From contig JAVMKO010000006.1 in assembly GCA_032164245.1 (NCBI GenBank), forward strand, positions 40,693,819 through 40,757,818: a stretch of 64,000 nt of DNA, given 5' to 3'. Positions 33,825 to 45,200 of the stretch are shown in pieces; position 1 is the stretch's first letter, and every line of letters begins with the position of its first letter. A program made the translations under genes and the position numbers. The notes under the pieces are model-generated. The model made no database searches. It was not told the origin of the DNA and was given only the letters and a program-made list of their open reading frames with translations. The stretch is from Sternotherus odoratus (taxonomy: Eukaryota; Chordata; Testudines; Kinosternidae).

Positions 33825-34251
33825 TCTATATATATAAAAGTCAAATGGTGTATGTATGCGTGTATGTCTGTATGTATATGTGCTTACTCCTTCCACACCG
33901 TTTGAGCTAGAGACTTGAAATTTGGTACAGTTAGAGGTCTTAGGGTCCTAATCAGGGTAAGAGTCAAAAATTTTCAAATCTCACCTCTGATGCCCCCCAG
34001 GGGTGAAATTCTTTAAAGGCCAATCACATCAGCTGGGCAGCTGCTGTTCTCTGTGACATAGTTATGATGTCATAATACCCCCTCCAACGGACCCCGCACT
34101 TGCTCAGCTCTCTGCCCCCTCCCCCCTCCAATGGACCCCGCACTCGCTCAGTCTCTGCCCCCTCCCCCCTCCAACGGACCCCGCAATCGCTCAGCTCTCT
34201 GCCCCCTCCCCACCTCCGACGGACCCGAGCAACGCTGGGTATTTTCGCTAG
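33825..34251 (+). mobile_element. Non-autonomous Helitron, copy A, compact
   Basis: A 427-bp rolling-circle element with diagnostic ends: 5' TCTATATATATAAAAGTC directly after A, 3' hairpin ACCCGAGC-AAC-GCTGGGT, spacer ATTTTCG, terminal CTAG, then T. It encodes nothing; the body is shared with copy B at 18421-19796. Before its 3' end lie about three and a half tandem units of roughly 46 bp (CTCTCTGCCCCCTCCCCCCT, CCAACGGACCCCGCACTCGC). The insertion point is inside the right target duplication of the 5S-derived insert. Confidence 0.92.
34080..34215 (+). repeat. Tandem array of ~46-bp units within Helitron A
   Basis: About three units of the form CCAACGGACCCCGCACTCGC followed by TCAGCTCTCTGCCCCCTCCC, with small differences. 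The same unit borders the long C-rich array in Helitron copy B, where it seems to be the ancestral seed. Confidence 0.85.
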
Positions 34252-34256
34252 TGTTT

Positions 34257-35280
34257 AATAAGTGTAACTAAAATTTTGTACACTTCACCATATTTCCTCC
34301 CTATGCCATATGCTAACATAACAACCCATCCCCTTAATCCAGTACTGCTCTATAAGAAACTGAACTGTCACCTTTTATACTTACATATTGCACCATTGAC
34401 ATAATTAGTAATTGCCATTTCTTGTCAATACATTTCCAAGACAGCAGTAGACTCTTTTCAGTTAATATCCTTTCTAGACTGTCGTAATCATCTGTATATT
34501 CCAGGACTACCACTTGCTGCTTCCTCACTTTTAGTCTCATGTCACTGTTGCCATCCTCACCGGTGTTGTACAGAGTTCACCTCATTATATAATACTTAAA
34601 GTTGTTGAAAATAGTACACGAGAAGAGGAAACTTTTCCCTAAAAATTTACAGCACTCCAACATCTTACTATCTGTTTCTCCTCTCTTCCAGCTCTCAGGT
34701 CAGGTAAGGCACCGTGGGCTAATAAGAATCTCTGAGAAGACTGGAAATGTGCCCTGCCACCCATCGAGCTCCAAGATCACCTATGCACTTGATGCCAATG
34801 TATGTGTGTTTTCCTACTTAAAATGAATAACCATGAAGTATGTTATATTGATTTTAAAACTCCCCAAACTTTTACAATACTTAAACATTTGTGGCTCAAC
34901 AGAAATTAACTGTTTTTTATTGTTTTATTTAATAATGATTATTCATTCTGTTTTGCCAATGTTAATTCTTAGCAGTCTTCCTATTCAGATGGCTAAATAT
35001 TATTGCTTGTTTCTACTCAAGGAAAGCATTTTTTGTTTCCAAACTACATTATTAACTATGTGCAACTCATGTATCATCTTTCCTTACCTTCAAAATGTAT
35101 AAGACCCACTTCGCTCCCTCACCGTTCCTCTGACTTTAAGAGTAAAGAATCACAGTTTTTGCACAAACTAAATTAGTTACACACCCAATACATGTTTACA
35201 ATGCATGAAAAAAACTTACCAACATACTCTCCAGTTAATCTGTTAACTTCAAGACACCTTCTTAATCTTGAAAAAAAATA
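34257..35280. other. Non-coding stretch
   Basis: AT-rich, no supported gene. A small minus-strand donor-like signal at 35218 lies next to the MITE at 35281; see rejected observations. Confidence 0.45.
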
Positions 35281-35500
35281 CAGTAAACCCTCGATGTAAC
35301 GGACCTCGATTTAACGGACTTCGGATGCAACGGACAAAATTTCTGAGCAAGTCTGATGCATCCGAAATCCATTTCTCGCGGGCTGGCTGCCGGCTCCCGG
35401 CTCCCACCCGGGTCCCGCCAACGGGCGGGCTGGCTGCCGGCTTTTTGATTTAACGGACACCCCCTCGCCCGAATTACTCCGTTAAATGGAGGTTTTACTG
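35281..35500 (+). mobile_element. pogo/Tigger-like MITE, copy 4, short
   Basis: A 220-bp copy flanked by TA (35279-35280 and 35501-35502). Left end CAGTAAACCCTCGATGTAAC, right end AAATGGAGGTTTTACTG. The GC-rich array is reduced to about 65 bp (35378-35442), and the CTGCTCCGACAGCTC block and T-rich linker have been lost. It shows that the array is the variable part of this family. Confidence 0.9.
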
Positions 35501-35502
35501 TA

Positions 35503-36382
35503 GTGTCACTATCTTGTTATACTGTTGGTGATTATTATAAATAAATATCAATACATTTAAAATGTTTTAACATATTGTAGTGAGAACATTCAGTGAGCTC
35601 TTTCCACCTTTTGAATCTACCAGGCTTGATGGATGTCACTGTGCTCCTAACAATAACAATGTTGCAAAAATAGGAAGAGAAATGGAAGGCCTATTACCTA
35701 TGCAGAAAACTCTTTGGTGATCTGGTAGTTTCCTACAAATTCTATACAGATTTCTTCCTTTGTGTACATGAGGGCATGCCTTTCTACAACAGGCCAAAAG
35801 ATGTTACATCCTTTGGAGGTAGAGAGGAATTTTTTTCATAACAACAGTTTTCAATTAAAATTGCAGTAGAACTGGAAAAATATGAAAAAAACCCCAATCT
35901 GATAAATCATTCAATTTGTTACTATTCATGCTTCTATACTATTGATGTTAGTGAGTATTCTGATAACTGCTGGCCATTCATGAAAGTGTAAATGAATCCC
36001 AACAGCTTCACAATATTTAGCCCAAATGAGTATTTACCCAAAAATTCATAATATAAGTTTGTTACTCATTATTTCTTACTTGTTTTTTCTTCTGTTTAAA
36101 AAGTCTCAATCTACCAATCAGGAAGTTGAAACAAGATCATAGGTAAAACCTCCCATAGGACCTTAGTTATACATGAGTTTAAGTCTCTTTTTCAAAACTG
36201 ACTTAGATACTTAGGAACCTCAATCCCATTGTCTTTCAATTAATCTCAACCCCGTAGGTGCCCAAGTCACTTCTGAAAATGGAACTGAGCTGCTTTTGAA
36301 AATGTTATCCTATGTGACTTGGGTGAGCCACACACAGTATGAACAACAAAAAGTTAATAGTCAATGTAATTAGCTAGCAAAC
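35503..36382. other. Non-coding stretch
   Basis: AT-rich, nothing recognised. Confidence 0.45.
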
Positions 36383-36384
36383 AT

Positions 36385-36486
36385 ATACACCAAATAGTTT
36401 GGACAAAATTTATTTTACCGGGGTTTCATTAAAGTTTACAATCAACCCCCGGTCTAAAAACATTTTGTCCAAACTATTTGGTGTAT
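36385..36486. mobile_element. Hairpin MITE with 27-bp perfect inverted ends
   Basis: 36383-36409 (ATATACACCAAATAGTTTGG, then ACAAAAT) is the exact reverse complement of 36462-36488. With TA taken as target duplication the element is 102 bp. An inner imperfect inverted pair (ACCGGGGTT / AACCCCCGGT) lies inside the outer arms. Fits a Tc1/mariner-like MITE. Confidence 0.7.
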
Positions 36487-36507
36487 ATTTATTAATAGCA
36501 ACTACAC

Positions 36508-36584
36508 CCAAATGTATCAGGGTTGATTAAAGTTCACAATCAACCCCCGTCAAAAAAATTTTTTGTCCAACCAAATGTATCAGG
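36508..36584. repeat. Second, diverged copy of the hairpin core
   Basis: The inner sequence GATTAAAGTTCACAATCAAC followed by CCCCG repeats that of 36424-36451 with few changes, and TTTTTTGTCCA is a remnant of the outer arm. The block is bounded by direct repeats CCAAATGTATCAGG (36508-36521 and 36571-36584). Confidence 0.65.
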
Positions 36585-38499
36585 AATAGTTTTTGAGTGA
36601 TTTACAAATGTTAAATTCGCACAGGACATTATTCAAAATGAATAACTGGCCAACTCTAAAGATCAGTAACCCAGAGTGTACATACCTAGAGAGTACATAC
36701 TACTATTACTGTCTTGCATTTATTACGAAGACTAATGTTTATATTCTCTTTACAAATATAAACAACAACAAGGGGCATTTTTCAAAATTGAAAAGAGTTT
36801 TCTGGATAAGTATGTTTTATTAAGCAGGTATTAAAAAATTTGATTAGAAATGTACTCCTACATTTGGCAACAAACTGAAGACAGTTAAGAGTCAAGAAAA
36901 TACCTTTTACTCAGATTTGTTTGTACTACATTCTCACATACTAGCTGACAAATGGGTTTTCTGGGCACTGTGTATTTGTGAATAAAGAACAAAACACATA
37001 TGGCTCTTAGATTCTCCATAAAAATTGTAATTTAATGTAAATTGTGTAAAATGTTAGCAGCAATGCAGCAGACTTCTTATATCAATGGGTGGATTTTGTG
37101 TTGTTTTGAATTTTTAAATGCAGAAAAGCTGAACTAAACTCAATAGCCCTAATTCCCTGTGAGAATCTATAGAATGGAGCAAAAGAATAGTAAACCTCCA
37201 CTAAGAATTACTTGTGGAAATTTCTCCTCTACCATTTCACCAAAGGACTGGCATTTCCATAGCTCAGAAAAGGTAACAGAGCATGCACAAAAACACGCCA
37301 GATCCTCCTCCCATCCACAGGAGACTAGGGGCTATCACATAAAGATTCCGCAGCATCACAAGTCCCTACTAGCTCTAGATTTGGCTCTTGACAGCGTGGC
37401 CCCTTCTAAGCCATGCTGCCGAGGAGTCACTTGACCAGAAACATCAGGAGGACAGGAAGGAAAGAGGAATTCCCAGCTCAGATGGTGAGGCACAATCTGA
37501 AGTGGATTTCTGTTTTTCTGATTTTTTAAAGGGTGGTATGAGGACAATGTACAAATCCCCCAAGACCACCTTCTGTAAGTCCGGAGGAAAGGAAAGAATG
37601 CTGTTGAGAAAGTAGCTGAGCCTTTATTCAGCACAGGATGGAGAAATCAGTGCAATCTCACTCCACCCGCAAATCATGGGGGATGACTGTCATCACTGTT
37701 ATAGTGCTATTATATGTCACTGGGATTTTGAGCTTTTTACTCCTTGTTCACTGGCTCAAATGCAGCTAAGGCCTGTAAAGGCCCCAAAGTTGGCTAAGTG
37801 GTTTTTATTGACCTACGGGAACTGAACTGGTGTTCTCAATCCACTTCGTTGTGAACAACTCTACAGAATATAAATCACCATCATACCTGGCACCATGATA
37901 AAGTCCACAAACAAAATGAAGGTTTAGTGGACATGGAAACTTGAAAAGTCCTCTGATTGAAAGGGATGGGGCATAAAAAAATTGAGCAGAAGTACAGTAG
38001 ACAGGCAGTTTGTAGAATCTAACACATCTGCTTGTGCAGTACGGTAATTTAATGCACCATTAAAAAAGTACAGTTGCTGACCAGTCAATCTGGCACTTTC
38101 ACAGCACTGACTTCAATTTTTAACAGGTACTGCTCTTATATACAGGAGTACACAGTCAGTAAGAATCACTGCAATTTAGATACAAAGATGCTGTTATTAT
38201 TGTTAATGGAATCTTTCTTTCCAAATCTTATATTTAAAGCTTATTGCACAGTGTTTAATATCAAATATATCTACTTTGGTAAGAGCGTGGCATAAAAAAA
38301 CAATAAAATAAAACATATTTAAGAACTTATCAAAATTTTAACTGAAAATACTGTAAACTATACTTTCAATTGTTTTACAGTTCAAATCCTAAGGTGTATT
38401 CTTTTATGTTCAAGAAATTTTAAAAGCAACTAATTTAAATATGCAAAATTATCTTGAGTTGTTCATACGTGAACTTAAAAGCCGTGCAACACAGGAAAA
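36585..38499. other. Non-coding stretch
   Basis: No supported gene or repeat. Short open frames near 37160-37630 are within chance. Confidence 0.45.
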
Positions 38500-38700
38500 T
38501 TAAGTAATTATGCCTCCAAGTTATTTACTGCAATTAAGCTCATTTATCATATGCAAATTAGTGCAAACTGGTCTCATTAGTTACTAAATTACTCAATATG
38601 AGCTGAACAATGTAGCACTCCAGTTTGTAATGAAAAATCCCTGTAGAGGCAAGCAGTATCAATTAAGCTAATTTGCATATGCAAATATATTCACTAACTT
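38500..38700. promoter_or_regulatory. Possible enhancer with POU octamer sites
   Basis: An AT-rich block with an octamer ATGCAAAT at 38551-38558 and a perfect 16-bp palindrome ATTTGCATATGCAAAT at 38671-38686, two octamers placed head to head. Several homeodomain-type TAATTA/CAATTAAG words surround them (CAATTAAGCTCATTT and CAATTAAGCTAATTT are near repeats). POU-dimer binding is inferred from motif knowledge only. Confidence 0.35.
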
Positions 38701-40614
38701 TCCCTTTTCTTTATATTTAGTTCTACATTTCCTGATCATTCTTGATTATATGAAGAATATGGTGTGAGTGACCCCTTTTCTTAATCCTTGATAGTTAAAA
38801 AGTGAAAGAAAGTATCAAGAGAAGTAATCAAACCATCTTAACTTTTAAGTCTTGCTTGAGCTAAAGTTTGCCAATAAGAGATAGCAGAAATCAATGTTTT
38901 TTCACTGAACTTATAATGAAGAAAAAAAACACACCACAGAGCTAAAATTTAAGATATTTTTCATTGCAGCCTAACCTCATTATAAAGCTACTCTCATGCA
39001 TAAGATGAACGTGGAGTATAATGAAGTCTTGCTAATAATTAATGGGCAACTCTAATTATCTGGCTTCTCTTCTATTCAAGGCATTCCCACTATTTCTTCA
39101 TCCAGGTGTTTTAATTGGATAATGTCTGAAAGCTTCTTTTCTGATTGTGAGGCTACGGATATAATAATATTTGGGGTATTTCTTTTTTTTTTCCCATGAG
39201 CACATTGTGCATAGTTTCTTTTGGCCATAAACCTACCATGGGAATCATCTCTTCAGTATGATATACTGCAATTGGCTGTGGCTTGGAAGTTTTTGACATG
39301 ATTGACAGAGTACTTGCTTATAGAATCAAGATTTAAAATATCATAAGATGTTGCGCCATTTCTATTTTTATAACATCACTATAAATAAACTATGTACAGT
39401 TTTTAAATATAGACTTTATATTGTGGTTCTCATGTGTCTGTCAATACATTTTGAAATAACAAAGGTATTAGAAAAAGTCTCTCTAATTTCTTAATTTACT
39501 TTTAGCCAGGACTTTAAAATATTAATTATAAAGAGCACTGAACAGATTAACTATTAATCCAGCTTCCTTAGATAACAGATTCTGAAAAACATGGGTACTA
39601 CTGCAATACAGTATTTTTTGCAGATTGGCACGTATTTCTTTGTTCATCTCCCTCTCTCAAACAAAAGTTACCACAATATTGCTTTGAATGTCATTTCTAG
39701 AAGTAGTGCCCCCCCCCCAAAGCAATACTTGTTAGAGCAGCATTCCATTGGAAGAGACCCTAGTTGGGTTTGTTACATCGTTACTAGTATTCTGACATTC
39801 TGAAGTGCTTTTCCAATGACATCACAAGGTGCTTCTACCAATGACATCACAAGGTGATATTCTGAGATTCCTGAAGCTACTGTATTTCAATGCTCTCCTA
39901 TAATTTCTTACTGAGTGTTGTTTTATACATTTTAGCCTGCTAAAGCGAGACAAGATTTTTAACATATTATGACTAACTTACATCCATTATAAGTTCACTG
40001 CGCTCTTTATCCATCATCCACAATCTATTCTCTTTTAAATGTCACCCTAGAACGTTCTTCTTTCAATTCTGCTAAAGATTAATGGAAGCAATTTGGAAAG
40101 ACCAACACCCTCTTTGAAAAGGCCACACCTCAACAGATATTCAATATGGAATTTATGGTGACTCAGACTGAAAACTATCAACTCCATGTACACGTGCTGT
40201 AATGATTTCCTCTATGTATTAGTTGGGGGAAAAATCCAAAATAAAAAGGAAATCTGCTTTAAGCATATAAAAAAATAATGAAAGCATCTTAGCCATTCAA
40301 TGAACGAAAAATTTACATTCCAAATAGCTTATAAGGTTCTAGTGTGATAGACCTCAAATAACAGAATTATTTGGATACAAATCAATTTCAATTAGGCTTT
40401 ATCTGGATATTACTATGTATTTATATATGCATAGCGGCATGCTGACAAATTACATAAACTCAAACATCACAAAACTGCTGTTTATTTATTCTTTGTTGTA
40501 TTGTTTTGTTACATCTGTAAGACAGCACAACAGCATTTGTGTCTATTATGCAAAACGCAGTGGTGCACATTTACCATATTTGGTACAGTAACCAAAGAAT
40601 AAATATTTGCTTAC
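38701..40614. other. AT-rich non-coding stretch
   Basis: No supported gene. It includes a short duplication, CCAATGACATCACAAGGTG, at about 39816-39834 and 39839-39857. Confidence 0.45.
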
Positions 40615-40641
40615 CTCATTTAAAACATTGAACCTAGACCT
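40615..40641 (-). CDS. Possible 27-nt microexon
   Basis: On the minus strand the block lies between a pyrimidine-containing acceptor (TTTGTATGCCCTTGGCAG) and a good donor (GAG followed by GTAAGCAAA). It is 27 nt and open only in phase 0 (RSRFNVLNE). This phase agrees with the end of the candidate exon at 41785-41867, which precedes it in transcription order. The short length means chance cannot be excluded. Confidence 0.25.
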
Positions 40642-41784
40642 CTGCCAAGGGCATACAAATAATTAAATCACTTCATTCATAATTTTTGCACTTAAGGGAA
40701 ATTCATTCCAGTGGTAAATTTCATGTTTTTCTAGAATTATCCTTGGTACCATTTTACATTTAGCTAACTGAAAAAAGGTATGAAAACCTGGAGATTACCC
40801 ATAGCTCCTTTGAAAGCTACAGCTGTGATAGTACAGAGAAATACCTCTCAATTGTTTCAGATGAAGTGCAATATTTCTCATTATAGTATCCTAACTTGCC
40901 TTTCGTGCATATCAAAAGACAATATACCATGCTGCATTCTTGGATTGAGAAGCAGAAATTTCTGCTAAATAACAGCAGTCATTTAGTGCTGCAATTAGAA
41001 AAGACCATATGCACAGTAGGTTTCCTATTTCCATAAGGTTTTTTGTTTGTTTTTTTAGTCTATATTGACAAAACACTCCCCATTTTGTTGCTGTTGCCTT
41101 TGTTACCTGCTTCTACTCCATCTCTGATAACTAAAACCTACTAAATGTTTTGTGGAATCACCAAGCCCTGACAAAACAAAACGCGTAATATACATGAATG
41201 TCTCTACTAGGTCATTTCTGTTCAATCTAATCTTTTTCACATATACCTACTGTACGGTGTCATAAAATGCTTTGGGAAAAATCAAATTATTCTTATCTCA
41301 TTTACTACTAAGACCTGGAAGACATGCTATTATTTCTTCTCTATGAAGATTTTTGTAATTTGAACTGTTAGAGTCATGACAACTGTGGGTGGGGGAAGAG
41401 AAATGGTGCTTGTAAATCAAAACGAGAAAAGAAAATCTAAATCTGAACAGGACACTTAAGAAAAATCAAAGTATACACACAGAATGGTGTTTTATACACA
41501 CACAAACACATACACAGTAATTCTGTGAGCAACAGTTACTGCACAGTCCAATATAACTACATAGTGTTTCATCTAAATTATTACAGCACAAAGAATACTT
41601 GCCCTCCCTCTCTCATTACATTTCTCTCACTCAGAGATTTTCGAAAAAGAAAAAAAAATGAATCTGTAAAAAAATCTCATAAATGTAAGTCCTGATAACA
41701 ACAGCTTCAAATAATTGGCAGAAATATTACATATTGTTACTGTCTAGTTATTTTGATTATTTTGGTAAAGCCATTTAATTTTAC

Positions 41785-41867
41785 CTGTAAAATGTGACTT
41801 CCCAAATGTGATTCAAATACTTCAGTGGCAAGGGCACTGGGGCTTCTCCTGCGCTGGGCACCTATAA
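41785..41867 (-). CDS. Candidate internal coding exon of unidentified gene
   Basis: An 83-nt block on the minus strand with near-consensus borders: acceptor TTGTTTTTTATTCAG before it and donor ACAG followed by GTAAAATTAA after it. After two leading nucleotides one frame stays open for 27 codons, starting [13 protein letters not shown] and ending [10 protein letters not shown]; the other two frames contain stops. The block is clearly richer in GC than its AT-rich surroundings. The peptide has a basic RRRSPS stretch like a phosphorylation site and no membrane segment. I do not recognise the protein. If real, the window is intronic to a minus-strand gene and the exon ends in phase 0. Confidence 0.5.
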
Positions 41868-42098
41868 CTGAATAAAAAACAATTATGTTCCAATGTCTGC
41901 ACATTCAGTCATACTGTATCCCGGAAAGATATGAACTCTTGAATTTTTAAACACCACTAGTGTTAATTACAACTTTGCCTTGCACTATAGTAAGTAAAAG
42001 TCACTGTATAACTTTGAGTGACTTGAATTTTGTGGCATATTCTTCTTCTTTTCAAAGCTGTTAAAGTGTCCGGGAACTATGAAAATGAACATGCAATA
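41868..42098. other. Short non-coding spacer
   Basis: Nothing recognised apart from the acceptor-like tract next to the candidate exon. Confidence 0.4.
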
Positions 42099-42233
42099 CT
42101 AATGGTTCTCAACCTGCAGCCCAATGAGCACACAACTGCAGCCCATGTGACATCCTCAGGGCCATGCAAGCAGTACATATATTGTGTGGATGCAGCTCAC
42201 ATAACACAGAGAGCTGGTAAATAGATTGAGACC
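42099..42233 (+). mobile_element. hAT MITE, partly decayed
   Basis: Begins CTAATGGTTCTCAACCTGCA, close to the CAGTGGTTCTCAACC end of hAT elements, then GCCCATGTGACATCCTCAGG and GTAGTACATATATTGTGTGG-like sequence known to me from a turtle MITE. The right end (AAATAGATTGAGACC) is a worn version of the inverted end. No clean 8-bp duplication. Confidence 0.6.
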
Positions 42234-45200
42234 TACCCAACTATACAATATGGCCCAAGTCCTGACAGAACTTTTTTTGTTCATATTGCTGATACTATGG
42301 ACCAGGTTTGGTAAAAATAAGAAATATTAAAGTAGAAGATGCTAAATGTAACATGTGTGCACCCAAGTGTGCAGACAAAAACCAAAAATTACTCCATAAT
42401 TGTAAAGATAAGAAAGATGTCTTTCTGAACATGCTACCTCCTTCATTTGAAAGTGAATTGAAGGATTGAAGTGCCTGAAAAAGTCACCATTTGCAAACAA
42501 TTTCCTCACTATGATATCTGAGGCATCAAAACAATTTCCTATTGTAAGTATAAGGAAATATTGCAATATCCCACATACCAAGGTAACTACTGTGTCTTCA
42601 AACAGCAATCTCCATACTATTTGTTAAAATAAATAGTTTTAAAAACAGAAAGGGAGTAACTTGCAGTTATGTTTTCAAAGGCAATGATGACTAAAATAAG
42701 AGAAAAATCAAGAAACCACACAACAGAACTTTCATTAATCTCTACTTCATATGGTGTGTCAGGAACAACAAGACAGTAACAGATGCCTAAACACAGCCAA
42801 GCAGGGGAGGAAGTAACCTACTGTAGATATAGAGTTTTTTGTTTTAAGTCTAGATTGTGTCTAGTTCTGTTTGGGAGATTGGGAGACAAGGGAGGTGGGA
42901 AGAGGGGAGATGGTTTAAGGAGACTCCCCTCCCCCTTGCAGAGGGAAGATACGTTCACATCTAAGACCCTGGCGGAACAGTGCCTCTGGAGCACAAGAGA
43001 CAGTGTTGCATCTCTACACTCCACAGTACCTTGAAGACATAATGTAACTCAATGTATTTAGCCAAGGAAGCTCAGTGATAAGGTTCGTAATAGGTAACAA
43101 CAAATATAGAGTACTGGACCAACAGAGTAGTCCAAAGCTGTTACTGAACAGTCTAACTTGTTAGCAGGCTGATTATTTTGCCCAATGAAAACTAATTTTA
43201 GAGCAACAATTTGTAGGAGTCTTCTGTGACATCAGCTGCCAAATCTGATATCTGCACACAAAGGTATAGGTCAAGTAATGACAGGGATGTTGACTTATAA
43301 GTGTAATGTCACTCCTTACTGATGCTGAACTATTTATACTGGACACACAAGTAACTTCATTGTTAATAGATTCAGGCAAAAGACTATAACAGTTACAAAT
43401 GGTGACTGCTTCAGACCTAATATTTCCATGTCATCTTAATCTACTCTCTGAAAGAAAATCCAAGAACATACATAAAAACAGCTAAAAACAAATGGAGGGT
43501 TTTCTTTCATTACACACTGAATTGAGACAATAGATTTTTATGTCACAATCAGTTATGCACTTTTATTCCATGCAATAGCTGAAGAGATATGTCACATCAA
43601 TATTATACTTGTACTTGACTTAGTTTCTTACTAATCAATTTACTTTTGGTTTTCACTCCACAAACTGACCCCCACTTCTCTAACCCTGAATAGTTTTGCT
43701 CATCAGTGCTTGTGTCTCTCTTTTTCCCATAGCTACATTAATGCCTGTAATTTGCAGGATTTTCCTCAAATATACGATCTAGGGACAAAATTCAAAGCAC
43801 TGTAAATTCTTTAGGATTACTGCAGTCTGCAAATGAAGTGGTCTTCTTTCTCTGCTCATGGACTTTATTCTTTAACCCCTCCTCCAGTCCTCCACACACA
43901 GACTCATATTTAGAGATGATCCCATCCATCTAGCTTGCTCTACCCCCTGAAATGCCCTGAGCAGTTAGCGTGACTAGGACGTGCAGCCATGTTTATTAGG
44001 GAAACTTTAGCTTTAATTATAGATAGAGTAAGATATACAGCATTGTAAAGGTTATCAGTGTTCTCATGATTATTATCAGTAAGTACTGCACACAATACAG
44101 CCATTTCATTTATGGCTTACCAGAAACCAAGCGGGAAAAACCTACTGGTTTTCCTTAAGCATTTTTTCTTCTTTTTAGATTATCATTGTTTAAAACAAAC
44201 CAAAAAAACCTTAAATGGTTCTCTCTCTTTCAACTAGACCATGATTTATTTTTCACGCCAAGCCTAAAGACATCACCACTCAGATATTTTTTCTGATTAA
44301 TGTACTATTTCTATACACCACTCCCTAAAATCCACTGGCATATTTTTAAATGTAGCTGATTTACTGATTATTGCTTCCAGTTCTAGAGTGTTAATTGCAC
44401 ATGATGGTTATTCAGGGTGCGAATGACAAAACTTGGATAAGGTCTATGGATATGATCAAACAGAAATCAGTAAATGATCTGCATGTGGCATTTTAAAGCA
44501 ATATCTGTGATTTAGAAGCTGTTTTACTAATAGCGCATCTGTCCTTTTGCACTTTACACCCTTTCAGTTTCAAAGTTCAAATTAAAATACTCCAATACAT
44601 GTGAGCTGACGTTAGAAAATGCAAACTGACCTAAATAAACATACCTTTAATGTCTGTCAATCAAATCCACTAAAAATCTACACGTGTGTCTTGGTACATG
44701 GTATCCATGTACATAAATATCTTATACGAGTTTCATGCCATTCAGCTCACTGTCATTTTTATGGCGCTGGAACACCTCATGATTTATGTGTTTTGCCCTT
44801 ATGCAGGTAATGTGGGGCTATGATGACAGTTCCTAATTTTACAACCAACATAAATATGTTAAACAGGAAACTATTATGGCCTCTGGTAGCCAAGCTCCAA
44901 TGCTAGCATTATTGGTAACTGAATAGATCTTAAATATGTACTTCTTAACTTGCACTTTATTTTTTCTTTGTATCCTCACTATCATATTTGGCATTTTGAG
45001 GAACGAGACAATAATGTTTCGATAATTCCAGAACACAGAATACAATGTTATTGTCTTCACTGTTCTGCTTTCATTGACTCAATATTTTATTTTTCCAGCC
45101 TCGAGCAGTAGATTTCATGCTGTTCATTTGCATCAGAAAAATAATATTTTAATATATCAAGATATATCAGATTGGAACATTTCAGAAACCTGACAGGTTT

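Noticed and set aside
34080..34215. Regularly spaced repeats considered as a CRISPR array
   Set aside because: The units are contiguous tandem repeats within a Helitron in eukaryotic DNA, with no unique spacers.
35220..35266. 47-nt minus-strand block with a strong donor (TTGGTAAGTTTTT)
   Set aside because: Its acceptor tract directly abuts a MITE insertion, which would place the branch point in the MITE; an old functional exon is unlikely.
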